From Thermoguttaceae bacterium (GTDB taxonomy: Bacteria > Planctomycetota > Planctomycetia > Pirellulales > Thermoguttaceae): DNA of 64,000 nt. Position numbers and translations under genes: made by a program. Every line of letters starts with the position of its first letter. The first letter of the stretch is position 1. The stretch spans positions 416,675 to 480,674 of the forward strand of contig JAFRAC010000007.1 in assembly GCA_017405595.1 (NCBI GenBank), given 5' to 3'. Shown one piece after another: positions 56,215 to 64,000 of this stretch. Below the pieces are notes generated by a model. It ran no database searches. It worked only from the letters and a program-made list of their open reading frames with translations, and had not been told where the DNA came from.

Positions 56215-57798
56215 TCAGCGATCGTTTTCGCCGTGCCGGGAAGGGGGCGCGGAAGGCCGATGGCGGACCGGCGGTTCGCCGCCGCCCCGGTGCAGGAGCA
56301 GAAGGCGGGAGTACATCTCGTCGGCCGGAAGGCTGAGCAGCTCTTCCCGGGTCTTTTCGGGGAGCGTCTGCAGCGTCTCCGCCAGATCGGCGGTCGACTC
56401 GGTTCCGGGGAAAGACATCTCGCCGCCGCGCGGCTGCGGCGGCGGGACGTGCCGGCCCTCACCCCTGCCGGAGACGAGCGAAATCTGAATCAGGAGCCCG
56501 ATAAGGCGCGATTGCTCCTCTTCGGACTGGGATTCGATATATTCTTTCCCCTCTTCGGTGAGCCGCGCGGTAAAAAAGCCGATCCCCTTTTCGGCAACAA
56601 ACTGATCGACCCGTTCGCGGAACCGGCGGTAGCCGCCGGGCCGCTGTTCCGGCTCCTCTTCGGCGCGCTCTTTCAGAAATGCGTGAAATTCCTCCCGCAC
56701 ATCAAGATTTTCGCGGCGCAGCTGTTCGGGAAGGGCGTTTTTCCAATTGATCCGGCGGTGACTTGCCCACGGCGGCGGGGCAGGGAAACCGGACGGGCCT
56801 CCGGGACGAAAGTCGCGGCCCGGGGCGTAGCGGGGGGGGAAAGAGGGAAGGCGGCCGCGCCCCTCGCTCAGGAATTTCTGAACGAGTTCCAGCCGGCTCT
56901 CTTCCGGTTCCGCCCAGAACTGGCCGCGATCGGTTTCGGACAGCCCGTTCCAGAACCAGTTTCCGAACCGGACAAGCGTTTTTTCCAAAACCGGGCTTTC
57001 CGGGTCGGCAGCAATGCTGTTATACAGTTCCCGATACTTTTTCCGTTCCGTTTCGGCAAGGCTGTTGTATTCCGCTTTCTGCAAAACGATTTCGAAAGGG
57101 GCGAAGATCTGGTTTTCGTAGCGGGGGCGGAACGGCGCGCCGCCGGGCGGGACCGTAAACCGTTCTTCCGGCGGACCCTGGCGGGAACGGTCCGGTTCCC
57201 CCGAAGGCCCGGAATCGTCCCCGTCCGAAAAACCGGACGCGGGTTCAGGCCCGTCTGCCGAAGGGCCTTCCGTGCCGGGGGAGGGGGCGCCGGTGAAATC
57301 CGCGTTCCGCGAAAAATAGGGTATTTCGTTGAGCCGCTTTAAAAATGCAAGGCTCTGCACCGCCTTGAGGGCGTCGAGATGGGAGTAAACGGGATAGTCC
57401 CGATCGTCCGGGGAATACCGTTTCAGGTAAAACTGCACTCCCAGATCGGCAAGGAAAAAGAGTACGACCGCACCCAGGAGGAGAATCGGGAAAAAGAGAA
57501 GGATCAGGCGCCGATGCCGCCGCCGTGTGTCATGAATCTCTTTCTGCACAACGCCGGTCAGAATCTCCATCGTGTTTCCCGTGATGTCGCGGCTGCCCTG
57601 CAGGGTTTCCAGCAGGTCGAGAAAATGGCCGGCGGCGCGGAGTTTTTCGAACCGTGCGCGGAACTGCGGTTCGGCTTCGAGACGCGCCTCGGTTTCCGCC
57701 TTTTCGGCTTCCGGAAGTTCGCCGTCGAGGAAAGCGGTGAGGATTTCGTCGTCCGGGTTATTCTCCGGAATCGGTTCGGATAAGTTCGGATCGGTCAT
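56215..57798 (-). CDS. Oversized membrane anti-sigma factor
   Basis: 527 residues. The first 90 are an anti-sigma-like cytoplasmic domain (DEILTAFLDGELPEAEKAET, 20 residues, then EARLEAEPQFRARFEKLR), without a zinc-binding HxxxCxxC motif. A basic stretch (DTRRRHRRL) precedes one membrane helix at about 101-120 (ILLFFPILLLGAVVLFFLA). The remaining 400 residues would be periplasmic, with Pro/Gly/Arg-rich and helical acidic parts. Its ATG overlaps the sigma factor stop by four bases, so the two proteins are made together. The large outer domain probably senses an envelope signal. Confidence 0.85.
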   Translation of the reverse strand: MTDPNLSEPIPENNPDDEILTAFLDGELPEAEKAETEARLEAEPQFRARFEKLRAAGHFLDLLETLQGSRDITGNTMEILTGVVQKEIHDTRRRHRRLILLFFPILLLGAVVLFFLADLGVQFYLKRYSPDDRDYPVYSHLDALKAVQSLAFLKRLNEIPYFSRNADFTGAPSPGTEGPSADGPEPASGFSDGDDSGPSGEPDRSRQGPPEERFTVPPGGAPFRPRYENQIFAPFEIVLQKAEYNSLAETERKKYRELYNSIAADPESPVLEKTLVRFGNWFWNGLSETDRGQFWAEPEESRLELVQKFLSEGRGRLPSFPPRYAPGRDFRPGGPSGFPAPPPWASHRRINWKNALPEQLRRENLDVREEFHAFLKERAEEEPEQRPGGYRRFRERVDQFVAEKGIGFFTARLTEEGKEYIESQSEEEQSRLIGLLIQISLVSGRGEGRHVPPPQPRGGEMSFPGTESTADLAETLQTLPEKTREELLSLPADEMYSRLLLLHRGGGEPPVRHRPSAPPSRHGENDR

Positions 57799-58427
57799 TG
57801 GGGAAGGTTCCCCTCCTGCATATAGGGGGTGAGGATTTCGGCGAGCCGCCGGCGCGCCCGGCAGAGGAGCGATTTGACCGCTTCCGGAGTCAGTTCCATG
57901 ACCTCGGCGATCTGTTCGTAATCCATGTATTCAAAATGACGGAACAGGAGGACCTCCCGCTGGCGCGTTTCCAGGCTTTTCAGCGCGATCTGAACCATTT
58001 CGCGCTGTTCGTCCCTGTCGTATTGCCGTGTCGGCAGATAACCGCTCTGGGCGAGAATGTTGTCTTCGATTCTTCCCCCTTCTTCATCGTTTTCGACGCC
58101 GCTGAAAAGAAGTTCCGGCTTTCTCTTTTTCGAGCGTACCGCGTTGAGCGCGCAGTTATGGACAATCCGGCAGAGCCAGGTCGAAAATTTCGCGGTCGGC
58201 TGATACGCTTCCCGCGCCTGATAGACTTTCAGAAAAACCTCCTGGGTCAGGTCCTCGGCCTGGACGCGGCTGTCGACAAAATGGACCAGCATCGAAAGGA
58301 CCTTCGACTGGTTCCTGGTCATCAGCTCCTCGAACGCCGAGGCGTCGCCCGCCCTGACGGCCAGCATCAGGCGGGTGTCCTCATCTTGATTGCAGGAATC
58401 GGAGCAGCTGCGAGGGTCTTTTTCCAT
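57795..58427 (-). CDS. ECF-type RNA polymerase sigma factor
   Basis: 210 residues from the ATG at 58427; a start at 58484 would overlap the preceding gene by 14 bases. Sigma region 2 reads AFEELMTRNQSKVLSMLVHF and AEDLTQEVFLKVYQA, with FSTWLCRIVHNCALNAVRSK; region 4 reads LETRQREVLLFRHFEYMDYE and IAEVMELTPEAVKSLLCRAR. It is held by the membrane anti-sigma encoded next. The target promoters are unknown; candidates are the adjacent glycosidase and fusion genes. Confidence 0.92.
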   Translation of the reverse strand: MEKDPRSCSDSCNQDEDTRLMLAVRAGDASAFEELMTRNQSKVLSMLVHFVDSRVQAEDLTQEVFLKVYQAREAYQPTAKFSTWLCRIVHNCALNAVRSKKRKPELLFSGVENDEEGGRIEDNILAQSGYLPTRQYDRDEQREMVQIALKSLETRQREVLLFRHFEYMDYEQIAEVMELTPEAVKSLLCRARRRLAEILTPYMQEGNLPQ

Positions 58428-58470
58428 CAGGGTTTGCGCCGGAAAGAAGCGTGTGCCCCGCCGTTTCGCC

Positions 58471-60252
58471 TCAGCGGCAGACACACCCTTCGGGAAGGGT
58501 CATGGTCTTTTGAATTGTCCCGTCGGCCCCTTTTTCGATCCGCACCGAGATGACGCCGTGCGGGGTCGGCACCGTCCCTTCGGCCCAGTCGAGATCGCCC
58601 AGGAACGGGTCAAAATTGACTTCGCGGAATCCCGGCGCAGCGGGGGTAACGCCGAGCACGTGGCGGATCAGCCAGGACGCCGGCCCGCTCGACCAGCCGT
58701 GGCAAAGCGAGTGGCGGAACCCCAGGTAGCAATACGCGCCGCGGTCGCCGTGCAGGCTCTCTTTCCCCTCAGGGGTCAGTTCGTCGATCCGGCCGGCATT
58801 CTCGAGCCAGTCCAGGCTGAAGTCTTCCCAGAAGGTCGTTGCGCCGGCATCGAGCATGGCGCCCCAATACTCGCGGATAATGTCGAGCGCCTCGGCGCGG
58901 CGCCCCCCGGCGGCGAGCGCTTCGAGCATGTAGAAACCGTAGAAGGTCGAGAAGTTTTCCCCGCCGTTTTTCGCGACCACGTCCGCGTTCGGCCTCGCCG
59001 GGTCTTCGAGTCCGGCGATGGCCATCAGCGCCGCCGCCTGCTTGTTGCCGGCGTTGTCGGGAACAAACGAGCGGAGTTTCGCCGAAAGTTCCGCCGCGTC
59101 CGATTCGACGATGTCCTCGTCGAGCACCCGCGCCATCTCCTCGATGCGGCTGACCGCGATCGTAAAGAGCGCGTGCGTGCCGGCATGCTGAGCCTGCGGA
59201 TTGTCGGCCGTCGGCCAGTCAAGAAATTCCTGCGGGAACCCGCCCTGGCCGTTCTCGCCGACATACTTTTTGATCATGTAGTAGAGCTCAAACAGATACG
59301 GCGCGCGGGCGCGCAAATACGCCAGATCGCCTGTGTAGCGGAACAGGTCGCTGACCGAAATCAGCCACCAAAGGGAATAGTTCTGCATCCCGTTCATGAA
59401 ATTGGGAAGGGGCCACGTCTCTTCGGCGTAAGGGCCGAGCGTCTCTTTCAGGACATCGGGCGCGCCGTACACATTGAGGGTCGTCATCGCCTGGGGGTTG
59501 ATGTCGCCGTACCAGACGAGCCGGTCCCGTTTCGCCCCCTCGAAGATATACCGCTGCATGGTCAAAAACTGCGTGTAGGCGGCGGTCTGCCAGATCTGGT
59601 TCAGCCGCGGATCGCTGCACCGGAACGAACCGACCTGCCTGATGTCGCGGAACGTGAACACGCCCCGGACCGAGTCGATGCAGATTTTCGCGCCCGGGTC
59701 GACCAGATCGAGCCGGACGAAACGGAACGCCGATTCGCCGAACTCCACCGCGCCGAGCCACGGAACGTTGACAATCATATCGCGCGCCGAGTGTTCGTTG
59801 ACCGTCCCCTTTTCGCCGATTTCGGCCATCGCCTCGTCGGCCGACTCGCCGAACCGAACCCGCAGCCGGACCGATTTGCCGACACTCCCGGCCGCCGGGG
59901 TCAGGTCGCGCGACTCGATCCGGATCCCGCCGTGAAATTCCGCGCCGAAATCGAGCAGAACCGCGCAGGGGGCGTCCCCGGTTTTCTCCATGCGGAACCC
60001 GCCCTGCATATCGGCGGTTGAGGTCTGCATCGGCACATCGGCAAAGAGCGCCTCTTCGTTCGCGATTCCCGACTCGGTCTTCCAGACGACGCGCGTGGGC
60101 GTCAGGTAACGGCGGATGCGCGGATCGTTTTTGATCTGGGGATTGAACTTCTCGGCGACCGAACCCGGAATCGCGTCGTCATTTTCGGCGCGGAGGGAAG
60201 GGAGGAACGTGAGCGCGGCAAGCGCTAAAAAAAGGGAGAGTCTGTATTTCAT
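58471..60252 (-). CDS. Secreted GH78-like alpha-L-rhamnosidase
   Basis: 593 residues from the ATG at 60252, with AAGGA upstream and a signal peptide (SLFLALAALTFLPSLRAEN). Features of the six-hairpin (alpha/alpha)6 fold are SFRCSDPRLNQIWQTAAYTQ (20 residues), FEGAKRDRLVWYGDINPQA with the acidic residues of the active site, NYSLWWLISVSDLFRYTGD, and a final beta domain. The N-terminal beta domain is shorter than in classical GH78 enzymes. It probably removes rhamnose or a related sugar from plant polymers or glycosides. It ends 43 bases before the sigma factor gene and may share its regulation. Confidence 0.87.
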   Translation of the reverse strand: MKYRLSLFLALAALTFLPSLRAENDDAIPGSVAEKFNPQIKNDPRIRRYLTPTRVVWKTESGIANEEALFADVPMQTSTADMQGGFRMEKTGDAPCAVLLDFGAEFHGGIRIESRDLTPAAGSVGKSVRLRVRFGESADEAMAEIGEKGTVNEHSARDMIVNVPWLGAVEFGESAFRFVRLDLVDPGAKICIDSVRGVFTFRDIRQVGSFRCSDPRLNQIWQTAAYTQFLTMQRYIFEGAKRDRLVWYGDINPQAMTTLNVYGAPDVLKETLGPYAEETWPLPNFMNGMQNYSLWWLISVSDLFRYTGDLAYLRARAPYLFELYYMIKKYVGENGQGGFPQEFLDWPTADNPQAQHAGTHALFTIAVSRIEEMARVLDEDIVESDAAELSAKLRSFVPDNAGNKQAAALMAIAGLEDPARPNADVVAKNGGENFSTFYGFYMLEALAAGGRRAEALDIIREYWGAMLDAGATTFWEDFSLDWLENAGRIDELTPEGKESLHGDRGAYCYLGFRHSLCHGWSSGPASWLIRHVLGVTPAAPGFREVNFDPFLGDLDWAEGTVPTPHGVISVRIEKGADGTIQKTMTLPEGCVCR

Positions 60253-60348
60253 GCTGGTTTCCTTCATCGGTCTTTGTCAGCGGCTTTGGGCCGCAGATCT
60301 TTCTGTGAGCGGTTATCGGGAACACCCGCACCTGACGCGGCGGGCGGG

Positions 60349-61101
60349 TTAGTCGTCCTCGTCGTTCGTGATCGTGAAATCTTTCGGCAGGTAGATGAAC
60401 CGGTCGCACGAGCAGCAGGTGTAGGGATGCCCTTCGCAGAGCGCGACGATATAGCGCATCGGGATTTCCATGCGGCAGCCCCCGCAGATATTCCCGTTTT
60501 CGACCGGCGCCATCGCATCGTCGCCGTCGAACGAGCGGAGCGCCTGGCGAAGCGGGGTGGCGAACTCGCTGTCGACTTCCTGAATCTTTTTGCGCAGATC
60601 GTCCTGAATCCGCTGCGAATCCTCTTTGATGACGGGAACCAGCGCGCGCAGTTCCTCTTCCGCGGCCGCCTGCGCTTCCTGGGCTTCGGCGATCTTCGCT
60701 TTCGCCTCTTCCACGGCCGGCGCGAAATTTTCCGCCTTTTCGGTCAGCGAGATCACGTCGTCGGCAAGTGCGTCGTTCCGCATCTGATCTTCGGCGATCT
60801 GCTCTTTCAGCGACGTGTATTCCTTATTGCTTTTCGCCTCGTCGAGCTGGGTTTTCCGCCGTTTGATCGCGGCATCGATCAGGTTAAACTGATCTTCCGC
60901 CTCGCGGGCGCAGAGGACCATTTCGGTATGTTTCTGTTTCAGCTCATCGTAGTGCGCCTGCGTCTCGGCAACTTTTTTCTTTTGGACATTGACGCGCAAT
61001 TGCGCGCTCTTATAGCGGGAAGCCAGCGTTTTAAGCTGGCGGTACAGACCGTGAATCGTACGGAGCTGTTCATGTACAGCCCGGATAGATTGACTCGACA
61101 T
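60349..61101 (-). CDS. Coiled-coil protein with C4-type zinc ribbon (CsdK/DUF164-like)
   Basis: 250 residues. The first 190 are a long antiparallel coiled coil, with heptads such as AAIKRRKTQLDEAKSNKEYT (20) and AEAQEAQAAAEEELRALVP. The C-terminal ribbon has four cysteines in GNICGGCRMEIPM and YTCCSCDRFIYL, the zf-RING_7 arrangement. The family is widespread and poorly understood; it has been tied to RNA or nucleic-acid binding. It starts 11 bases after the GlmU-like gene and is probably translated from the same message. Confidence 0.9.
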   Translation of the reverse strand: MSSQSIRAVHEQLRTIHGLYRQLKTLASRYKSAQLRVNVQKKKVAETQAHYDELKQKHTEMVLCAREAEDQFNLIDAAIKRRKTQLDEAKSNKEYTSLKEQIAEDQMRNDALADDVISLTEKAENFAPAVEEAKAKIAEAQEAQAAAEEELRALVPVIKEDSQRIQDDLRKKIQEVDSEFATPLRQALRSFDGDDAMAPVENGNICGGCRMEIPMRYIVALCEGHPYTCCSCDRFIYLPKDFTITNDEDD

Positions 61102-61112
61102 AGGACTCCTCT

Positions 61113-61874
61113 TTAAGACTCGCGCCGCGCGGCAATCGCCTCTTCGACCCGGCGCACATCATCAACCGTATTCACACCAAGACATTCCGAAGGCTTCAAT
61201 ACCGGCACCGCTTTCACGCGTTTCCCTTTACCCAGGAGAATGGCGGGCACATCGGTAATATAATATTCCTTTTGGGCGTTATTCGCCTTGATTTCCGAAA
61301 GGGAATCGAGAAGGTCCCGCGTATTGAACAGGTAATAGCTCATGTTGATTTCGGTAATCTTCTTCTGCTCGTCGCTGGCGTCTTTGTCTTCGATGATTCC
61401 GATGAATTCCCCGTCCGCATCGCGCAGGATCCGTCCCATTCCGGCGGGATCCTCTTTCACGACCGTTCCGAGAAGAGCGGAAACCGGTTTCCCTCTGGCG
61501 GCATCCGCCTCGTAAATGCGGAAGAGTTCCCCGACCGTTTCCGCATCGAGCATCGGCGAATCTCCGGCAATGACGAAGACCGACCCCTCTGAATTTTCGA
61601 GTGCGCCGCGGCAGCACATGACCGCGTGCCCGGTCCCGAGCTGTTCGGCCTGAACGGCGAACTCGACATTCTTGCGGCCTGCCAGCGCCTCGCGAACCAT
61701 TTCGCCCCGGTACCCGACCACGACAATCACCCGCCCGACCCCCGCCTTTTCGAGCGCGTCGAGAACATAGTCGATGATCGGTTTGCCGAAAACCGGATAG
61801 AGAACTTTCGGAAGGTCCGACTTCATGCGGGTTCCTTTTCCCGCCGCCATCACGACCGCTTGCCGTTTTTCCAT
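61113..61874 (-). CDS. Single-domain UDP-GlcNAc pyrophosphorylase-like nucleotidyltransferase
   Basis: 253 residues from the ATG at 61874, with GGGAG upstream. The sequence opens AVVMAAGKGTRMKSDLPKVL, the sugar-nucleotidyltransferase signature, followed by AEQLGTGHAVMCC, VIAGDSPMLDAET, GMGRILRDADGEFIGIIED and EINMSYYLFNT, all as in GlmU. The left-handed beta-helix acetyltransferase half of GlmU is absent. It may make UDP-GlcNAc with a separate acetyltransferase or act on another sugar. It leads an operon with the zinc-ribbon gene. Confidence 0.9.
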   Translation of the reverse strand: MEKRQAVVMAAGKGTRMKSDLPKVLYPVFGKPIIDYVLDALEKAGVGRVIVVVGYRGEMVREALAGRKNVEFAVQAEQLGTGHAVMCCRGALENSEGSVFVIAGDSPMLDAETVGELFRIYEADAARGKPVSALLGTVVKEDPAGMGRILRDADGEFIGIIEDKDASDEQKKITEINMSYYLFNTRDLLDSLSEIKANNAQKEYYITDVPAILLGKGKRVKAVPVLKPSECLGVNTVDDVRRVEEAIAARRES

Positions 61875-62139
61875 AAAAATCTCCCGCTGGCGCAAAAGCG
61901 CCCAAGACAAATTCTGAACACTTCTTCCGCCGTTCTCGGCATTTCAGCGAAAAAGGCGAAAAAAGAGGGGCGGACCGTTCAAAAGAGAACCGCCCGTTCC
62001 CCTATTTTACCAAAAACAGACTGAAAAAATAGCGGGCAAAACCTCCCAGGCGGCGAAACCGCGCCAACCATGCTCCCGCACCATTCCCCGCAGAGGTTTT
62101 CCGTCCGCCTTCCGCCGAGCGGGAAATAACCCTGTCAGC

Positions 62140-62174
62140 TTCACCCCAATCTTCACCCTAATAACTGGCCGGAA
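62140..62174. repeat. Intergenic direct repeat, copy 1
   Basis: Imperfect 35-bp sequence with an internal tandem (TTCACCCCAAT then CTTCACCCTAATAAC). The second copy lies 91 bases downstream. It sits in the 689-base gap 61875-62563, which holds no gene I can support apart from the promoter at 62431. Confidence 0.6.
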
Positions 62175-62230
62175 AAATCGATGAAACATCTTAAAAATGG
62201 GAGTGAAAACGACGAATCCGTTCGTCAAAG

Positions 62231-62265
62231 TTCACCCTAATCTTCACCCGAATAACTAGCCGAAT
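62231..62265. repeat. Intergenic direct repeat, copy 2
   Basis: Matches copy 1 at 62140-62174 with about five differences (TTCACCCTAAT, CTTCACCCGAATAACTAGCC). Both copies are followed by a CATCTT-AAA stretch 25-45 bases on. Confidence 0.6.
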
Positions 62266-62430
62266 GAAGGTCGCATAATGACCCAAACATCTTTAAACAA
62301 AGAGCCAAACGGAACTCGTAACAAATCTCGTTTTAAGGCTGTTTTTACCAGAGTTTTTCCTGGCCAGTACCGCAGACGAATAGATTTGCCTTTCTCCCAC
62401 TAAAAAATTCAAGAAAGTCTATTATTTTCG

Positions 62431-62458
62431 TTGACAAAATGGGGGGGGGGGGTAAAAT
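62431..62458 (+). promoter_or_regulatory. Poly-G-spacer promoter of the HTH/dockerin locus
   Basis: TTGACA (62431-62436), AAAT, twelve G (62441-62452), TAAAAT (62453-62458), then TAGGCAGA. The 16-nt spacer is three quarters homopolymer. It shares TTGACA, the G-run and TTAGGCAGA with the promoter at 3409-3434, which drives an unrelated gene. Confidence 0.62.
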
Positions 62459-62563
62459 TAGGCAGACTTTACGCTCTTTCTACCCGTTTCCGTATGTTGG
62501 AGAACAGCGGGGCGCGGAAGGTCATCGTCAGGTTTCATTATACTCCTTCGAAAGGCAAACGTT

Positions 62564-62797
62564 ATGGAACTGTATCCCGAAGATTACAAGAGGCTCGCAG
62601 CTTACATCATGTCAGCTAAGCTTGACATCCCCCCGAAACAGATTGCAAGTGTATTGGGTATGTCCCCCTCATGGGTATACAAGTGGAAGCGCGGGTTTAA
62701 CAGCTATTATGTTCGGAATCAAGTTGAGCCTTGTCTGGAACAAGCGTCGGAATATTTAATCGAGGCTGAAAACGAAAACGATGACGGCAACTATTAA
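62564..62797 (+). CDS. Small helix-turn-helix protein
   Basis: 77 residues. The middle, DIPPKQIASVLGMSPSWVYK, is a homeodomain-like or transposase-like HTH (helices about 22-46). The tail is acidic (EAENENDDGNY). It could be a DNA-binding regulator or the relic of a transposase N terminus, but nothing of a transposase follows. GAAAGG lies about 8 bases upstream. It is 106 bases downstream of the poly-G promoter and 66 bases before the dockerin protein gene, probably on one transcript. The low GC content marks the accessory region. Confidence 0.75.
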   Translation: MELYPEDYKRLAAYIMSAKLDIPPKQIASVLGMSPSWVYKWKRGFNSYYVRNQVEPCLEQASEYLIEAENENDDGNY

Positions 62798-62863
62798 GAG
62801 TTAAACGTGCCGATCATTTTGACCTTAATCAACAAATTACTTTGTATAACAATGAGAATTCGT

Positions 62864-64000
62864 ATGAAAAACCGTAAACTCCGTCTTGAATCACTCGAAG
62901 ATCGTTGTCTGCTTGCCGTAACCGCCGGTGCACCCATCGCATACTCAGCTCTGACTGGTGTTGCGCTGCAAAAAGATTTTGGACCAGTAGATATTGATAA
63001 CATCGAAGCCAATCCCGCATCTCTCGGATCATGCCCGTGCGAAGAGACGACAACGCAGCTCCCAGCCCCAGAGATATTGACCGGCAGTAACGGGCACTAT
63101 GCCTCCTATGGCCTGAATCGCCATCTGATCCAATGGGGTGCGGTTGAAAACTCATCTGGATACAAGCTTGAATATACTACCGATGGAGCAAACTGGACGG
63201 CCATAACAACGACAGAGACCAGTGTAATCGTTAGCCATCTCCCCTATGGTGCCAACGTTACCTACAGAGTCAAGGTGCGGGGAACAGGATCCTATACTTG
63301 TTCCGAGTGGAGCGGGATTAAAACATTCAACGTTTGTCCGATGGATATCAATGGTGATGGCGACATCTCTGGTGCGGACCGTACTCTTCTGGCGAATGCT
63401 TGGCTTGCAGAGGAAGGGGATGAGAGGTATCAACATTATTGCGACATCAACGGCGATGGCGACATCTCGAACGCTGATCGGGCGTTCCTGAGCAACAACT
63501 GGCTTGCCGAGGTCGCCGAGGAAACACTCAACTACCCCGCGACCGACGAGTTGCCGGACATTACCGATGTTATGCTTGTCGGATGGACGGGCTACGAAAA
63601 TGGTCAGCCGCACTCGATTACAGTCAACGACCCACATGCTGCAACCGATACAATTCTCTATTCGGCCGATGGTGAGACCTATGATCTGACCAAGAATCCG
63701 TCCTTCACAGAAGCTGGCTCTTATACAGTTTACGTGAAGGTAAGTCGAGCCCGCTATAATGACTTTACCGGAAATGCTACTGTTGTAATTAATTCGGTTC
63801 CAGTAGGGGATATCACCTACACCCTCGAAGCCAACGGCCAGCCGAGCGTCAACACGGTGGGCAAAACGCAGCAGGACGCCATTCAAACGGATGAAATCGG
63901 CATTGAGTTTGCCGCCGCTCCGGTTGTTGAGCTCACGTTGTCGGACATCGAACTAGTGTCCGGGGGCAGTTATATCACCCTAGACTCGCTCACCAAAGTA
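62864..64000 (+). CDS. Large secreted dockerin / fibronectin-III protein, 5' part
   Basis: The frame is open from the ATG at 62864 to the window end (379 residues); an in-frame ATG at 62852 is an alternative. The start MKNRKLRLESLEDRCLLAVT is the planctomycete export motif (LEDRxLL). A fibronectin type III domain follows (about 75-165: HLIQWGAVENSSGYKLEYTT). Two dockerin type I repeats come next, DINGDGDISGADRTLLANAW and DINGDGDISNADRAFLSNNW (about 168-225), with calcium ligands intact. Ig-like or Ca-beta-type repeats begin after residue 240 (YENGQPHSITVND). It is probably a cell-surface or adhesin-like protein and continues past the window. Dockerins near the N terminus are unusual. Confidence 0.88.
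   Translation, partial: MKNRKLRLESLEDRCLLAVTAGAPIAYSALTGVALQKDFGPVDIDNIEANPASLGSCPCEETTTQLPAPEILTGSNGHYASYGLNRHLIQWGAVENSSGYKLEYTTDGANWTAITTTETSVIVSHLPYGANVTYRVKVRGTGSYTCSEWSGIKTFNVCPMDINGDGDISGADRTLLANAWLAEEGDERYQHYCDINGDGDISNADRAFLSNNWLAEVAEETLNYPATDELPDITDVMLVGWTGYENGQPHSITVNDPHAATDTILYSADGETYDLTKNPSFTEAGSYTVYVKVSRARYNDFTGNATVVINSVPVGDITYTLEANGQPSVNTVGKTQQDAIQTDEIGIEFAAAPVVELTLSDIELVSGGSYITLDSLTKV

Noticed and set aside
62007..62228. 73-codon minus-strand frame in the gap after the GlmU-like gene
   Set aside because: No ribosome site, no domain, and it covers one of the direct repeats. It may be debris of an older gene, but nothing supports expression.

Overview
The window looks like the chromosome of a Gram-negative planctomycete, most likely a gut or rumen type member of the Pirellulales/Thermoguttaceae. 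This is inference from gene content. The exported protein at the right edge opens with the LESLEDRCLL export motif and carries dockerin repeats. There is an ECF sigma factor with an oversized membrane anti-sigma factor, a large c-heme/FGE-like fusion protein, secreted glycosidases, and lipid A synthesis (lpxK). The core is GC-rich with few strong Shine-Dalgarno sites. Low-GC islands with unusual genes lie at about 2.6-4.5 kb, 22.5-23.9 kb and 62.3-64 kb.

Layout: 1-2.6 kb is the end of a trp operon (trpF partial, trpB, trpA) with 8-bp overlaps. 2.6-4.4 kb is a low-GC island with a GYF/zinc-ribbon/TM2 protein and a YhfC-type intramembrane protease. 4.7-18.8 kb holds secreted and metabolic genes: a GH-A glycosidase, an exported acetolactate decarboxylase, tRNA-Lys, a class I amidotransferase, a DUF5662 protein, fabF, a pseudouridine synthase, an alpha/beta hydrolase, a sialidase-like protein, a GT39-type transferase and an FAD/Fe-S D-lactate dehydrogenase-like enzyme. 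19-22.5 kb is ppdK and a YqeG-type phosphatase. 22.5-23.9 kb is a tandem pair of membrane proteins, one with leucine-rich repeats. 24-32.8 kb holds a HEAT-repeat protein, thiL, a conserved hypothetical, a sigma-54-driven HTH protein, an HtrA-type protease and lpxK. 33-45 kb is housekeeping: trkH, accC, accB, prmC, prfA, rpmE, hrpA, proA and rdgB. 45-52 kb holds a hemolysin III protein, a lipoprotein, dsbD, a secreted unknown, infC and aroA. 52-62 kb holds the HZS-like/FGE fusion, the anti-sigma and ECF sigma pair, a GH78-like glycosidase, a zinc-ribbon coiled-coil protein and a single-domain GlmU-like nucleotidyltransferase. 62.4-64 kb is a small HTH gene followed by the start of a large dockerin/FN3 surface protein.

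The most unusual signals are regulatory. Two distant loci (3.4 kb and 62.4 kb) have the same promoter architecture: TTGACA, then a spacer made of a 10- or 12-nt poly-G run, then an AT-rich -10 and TTAGGCAGA. This is the layout expected of a slippage (phase-variable) promoter. A textbook sigma-54 -24/-12 element with an upstream 10-bp inverted repeat precedes the HTH gene at 29 kb. A four-tier nested hairpin ending in eight T lies between rpmE and prfA.
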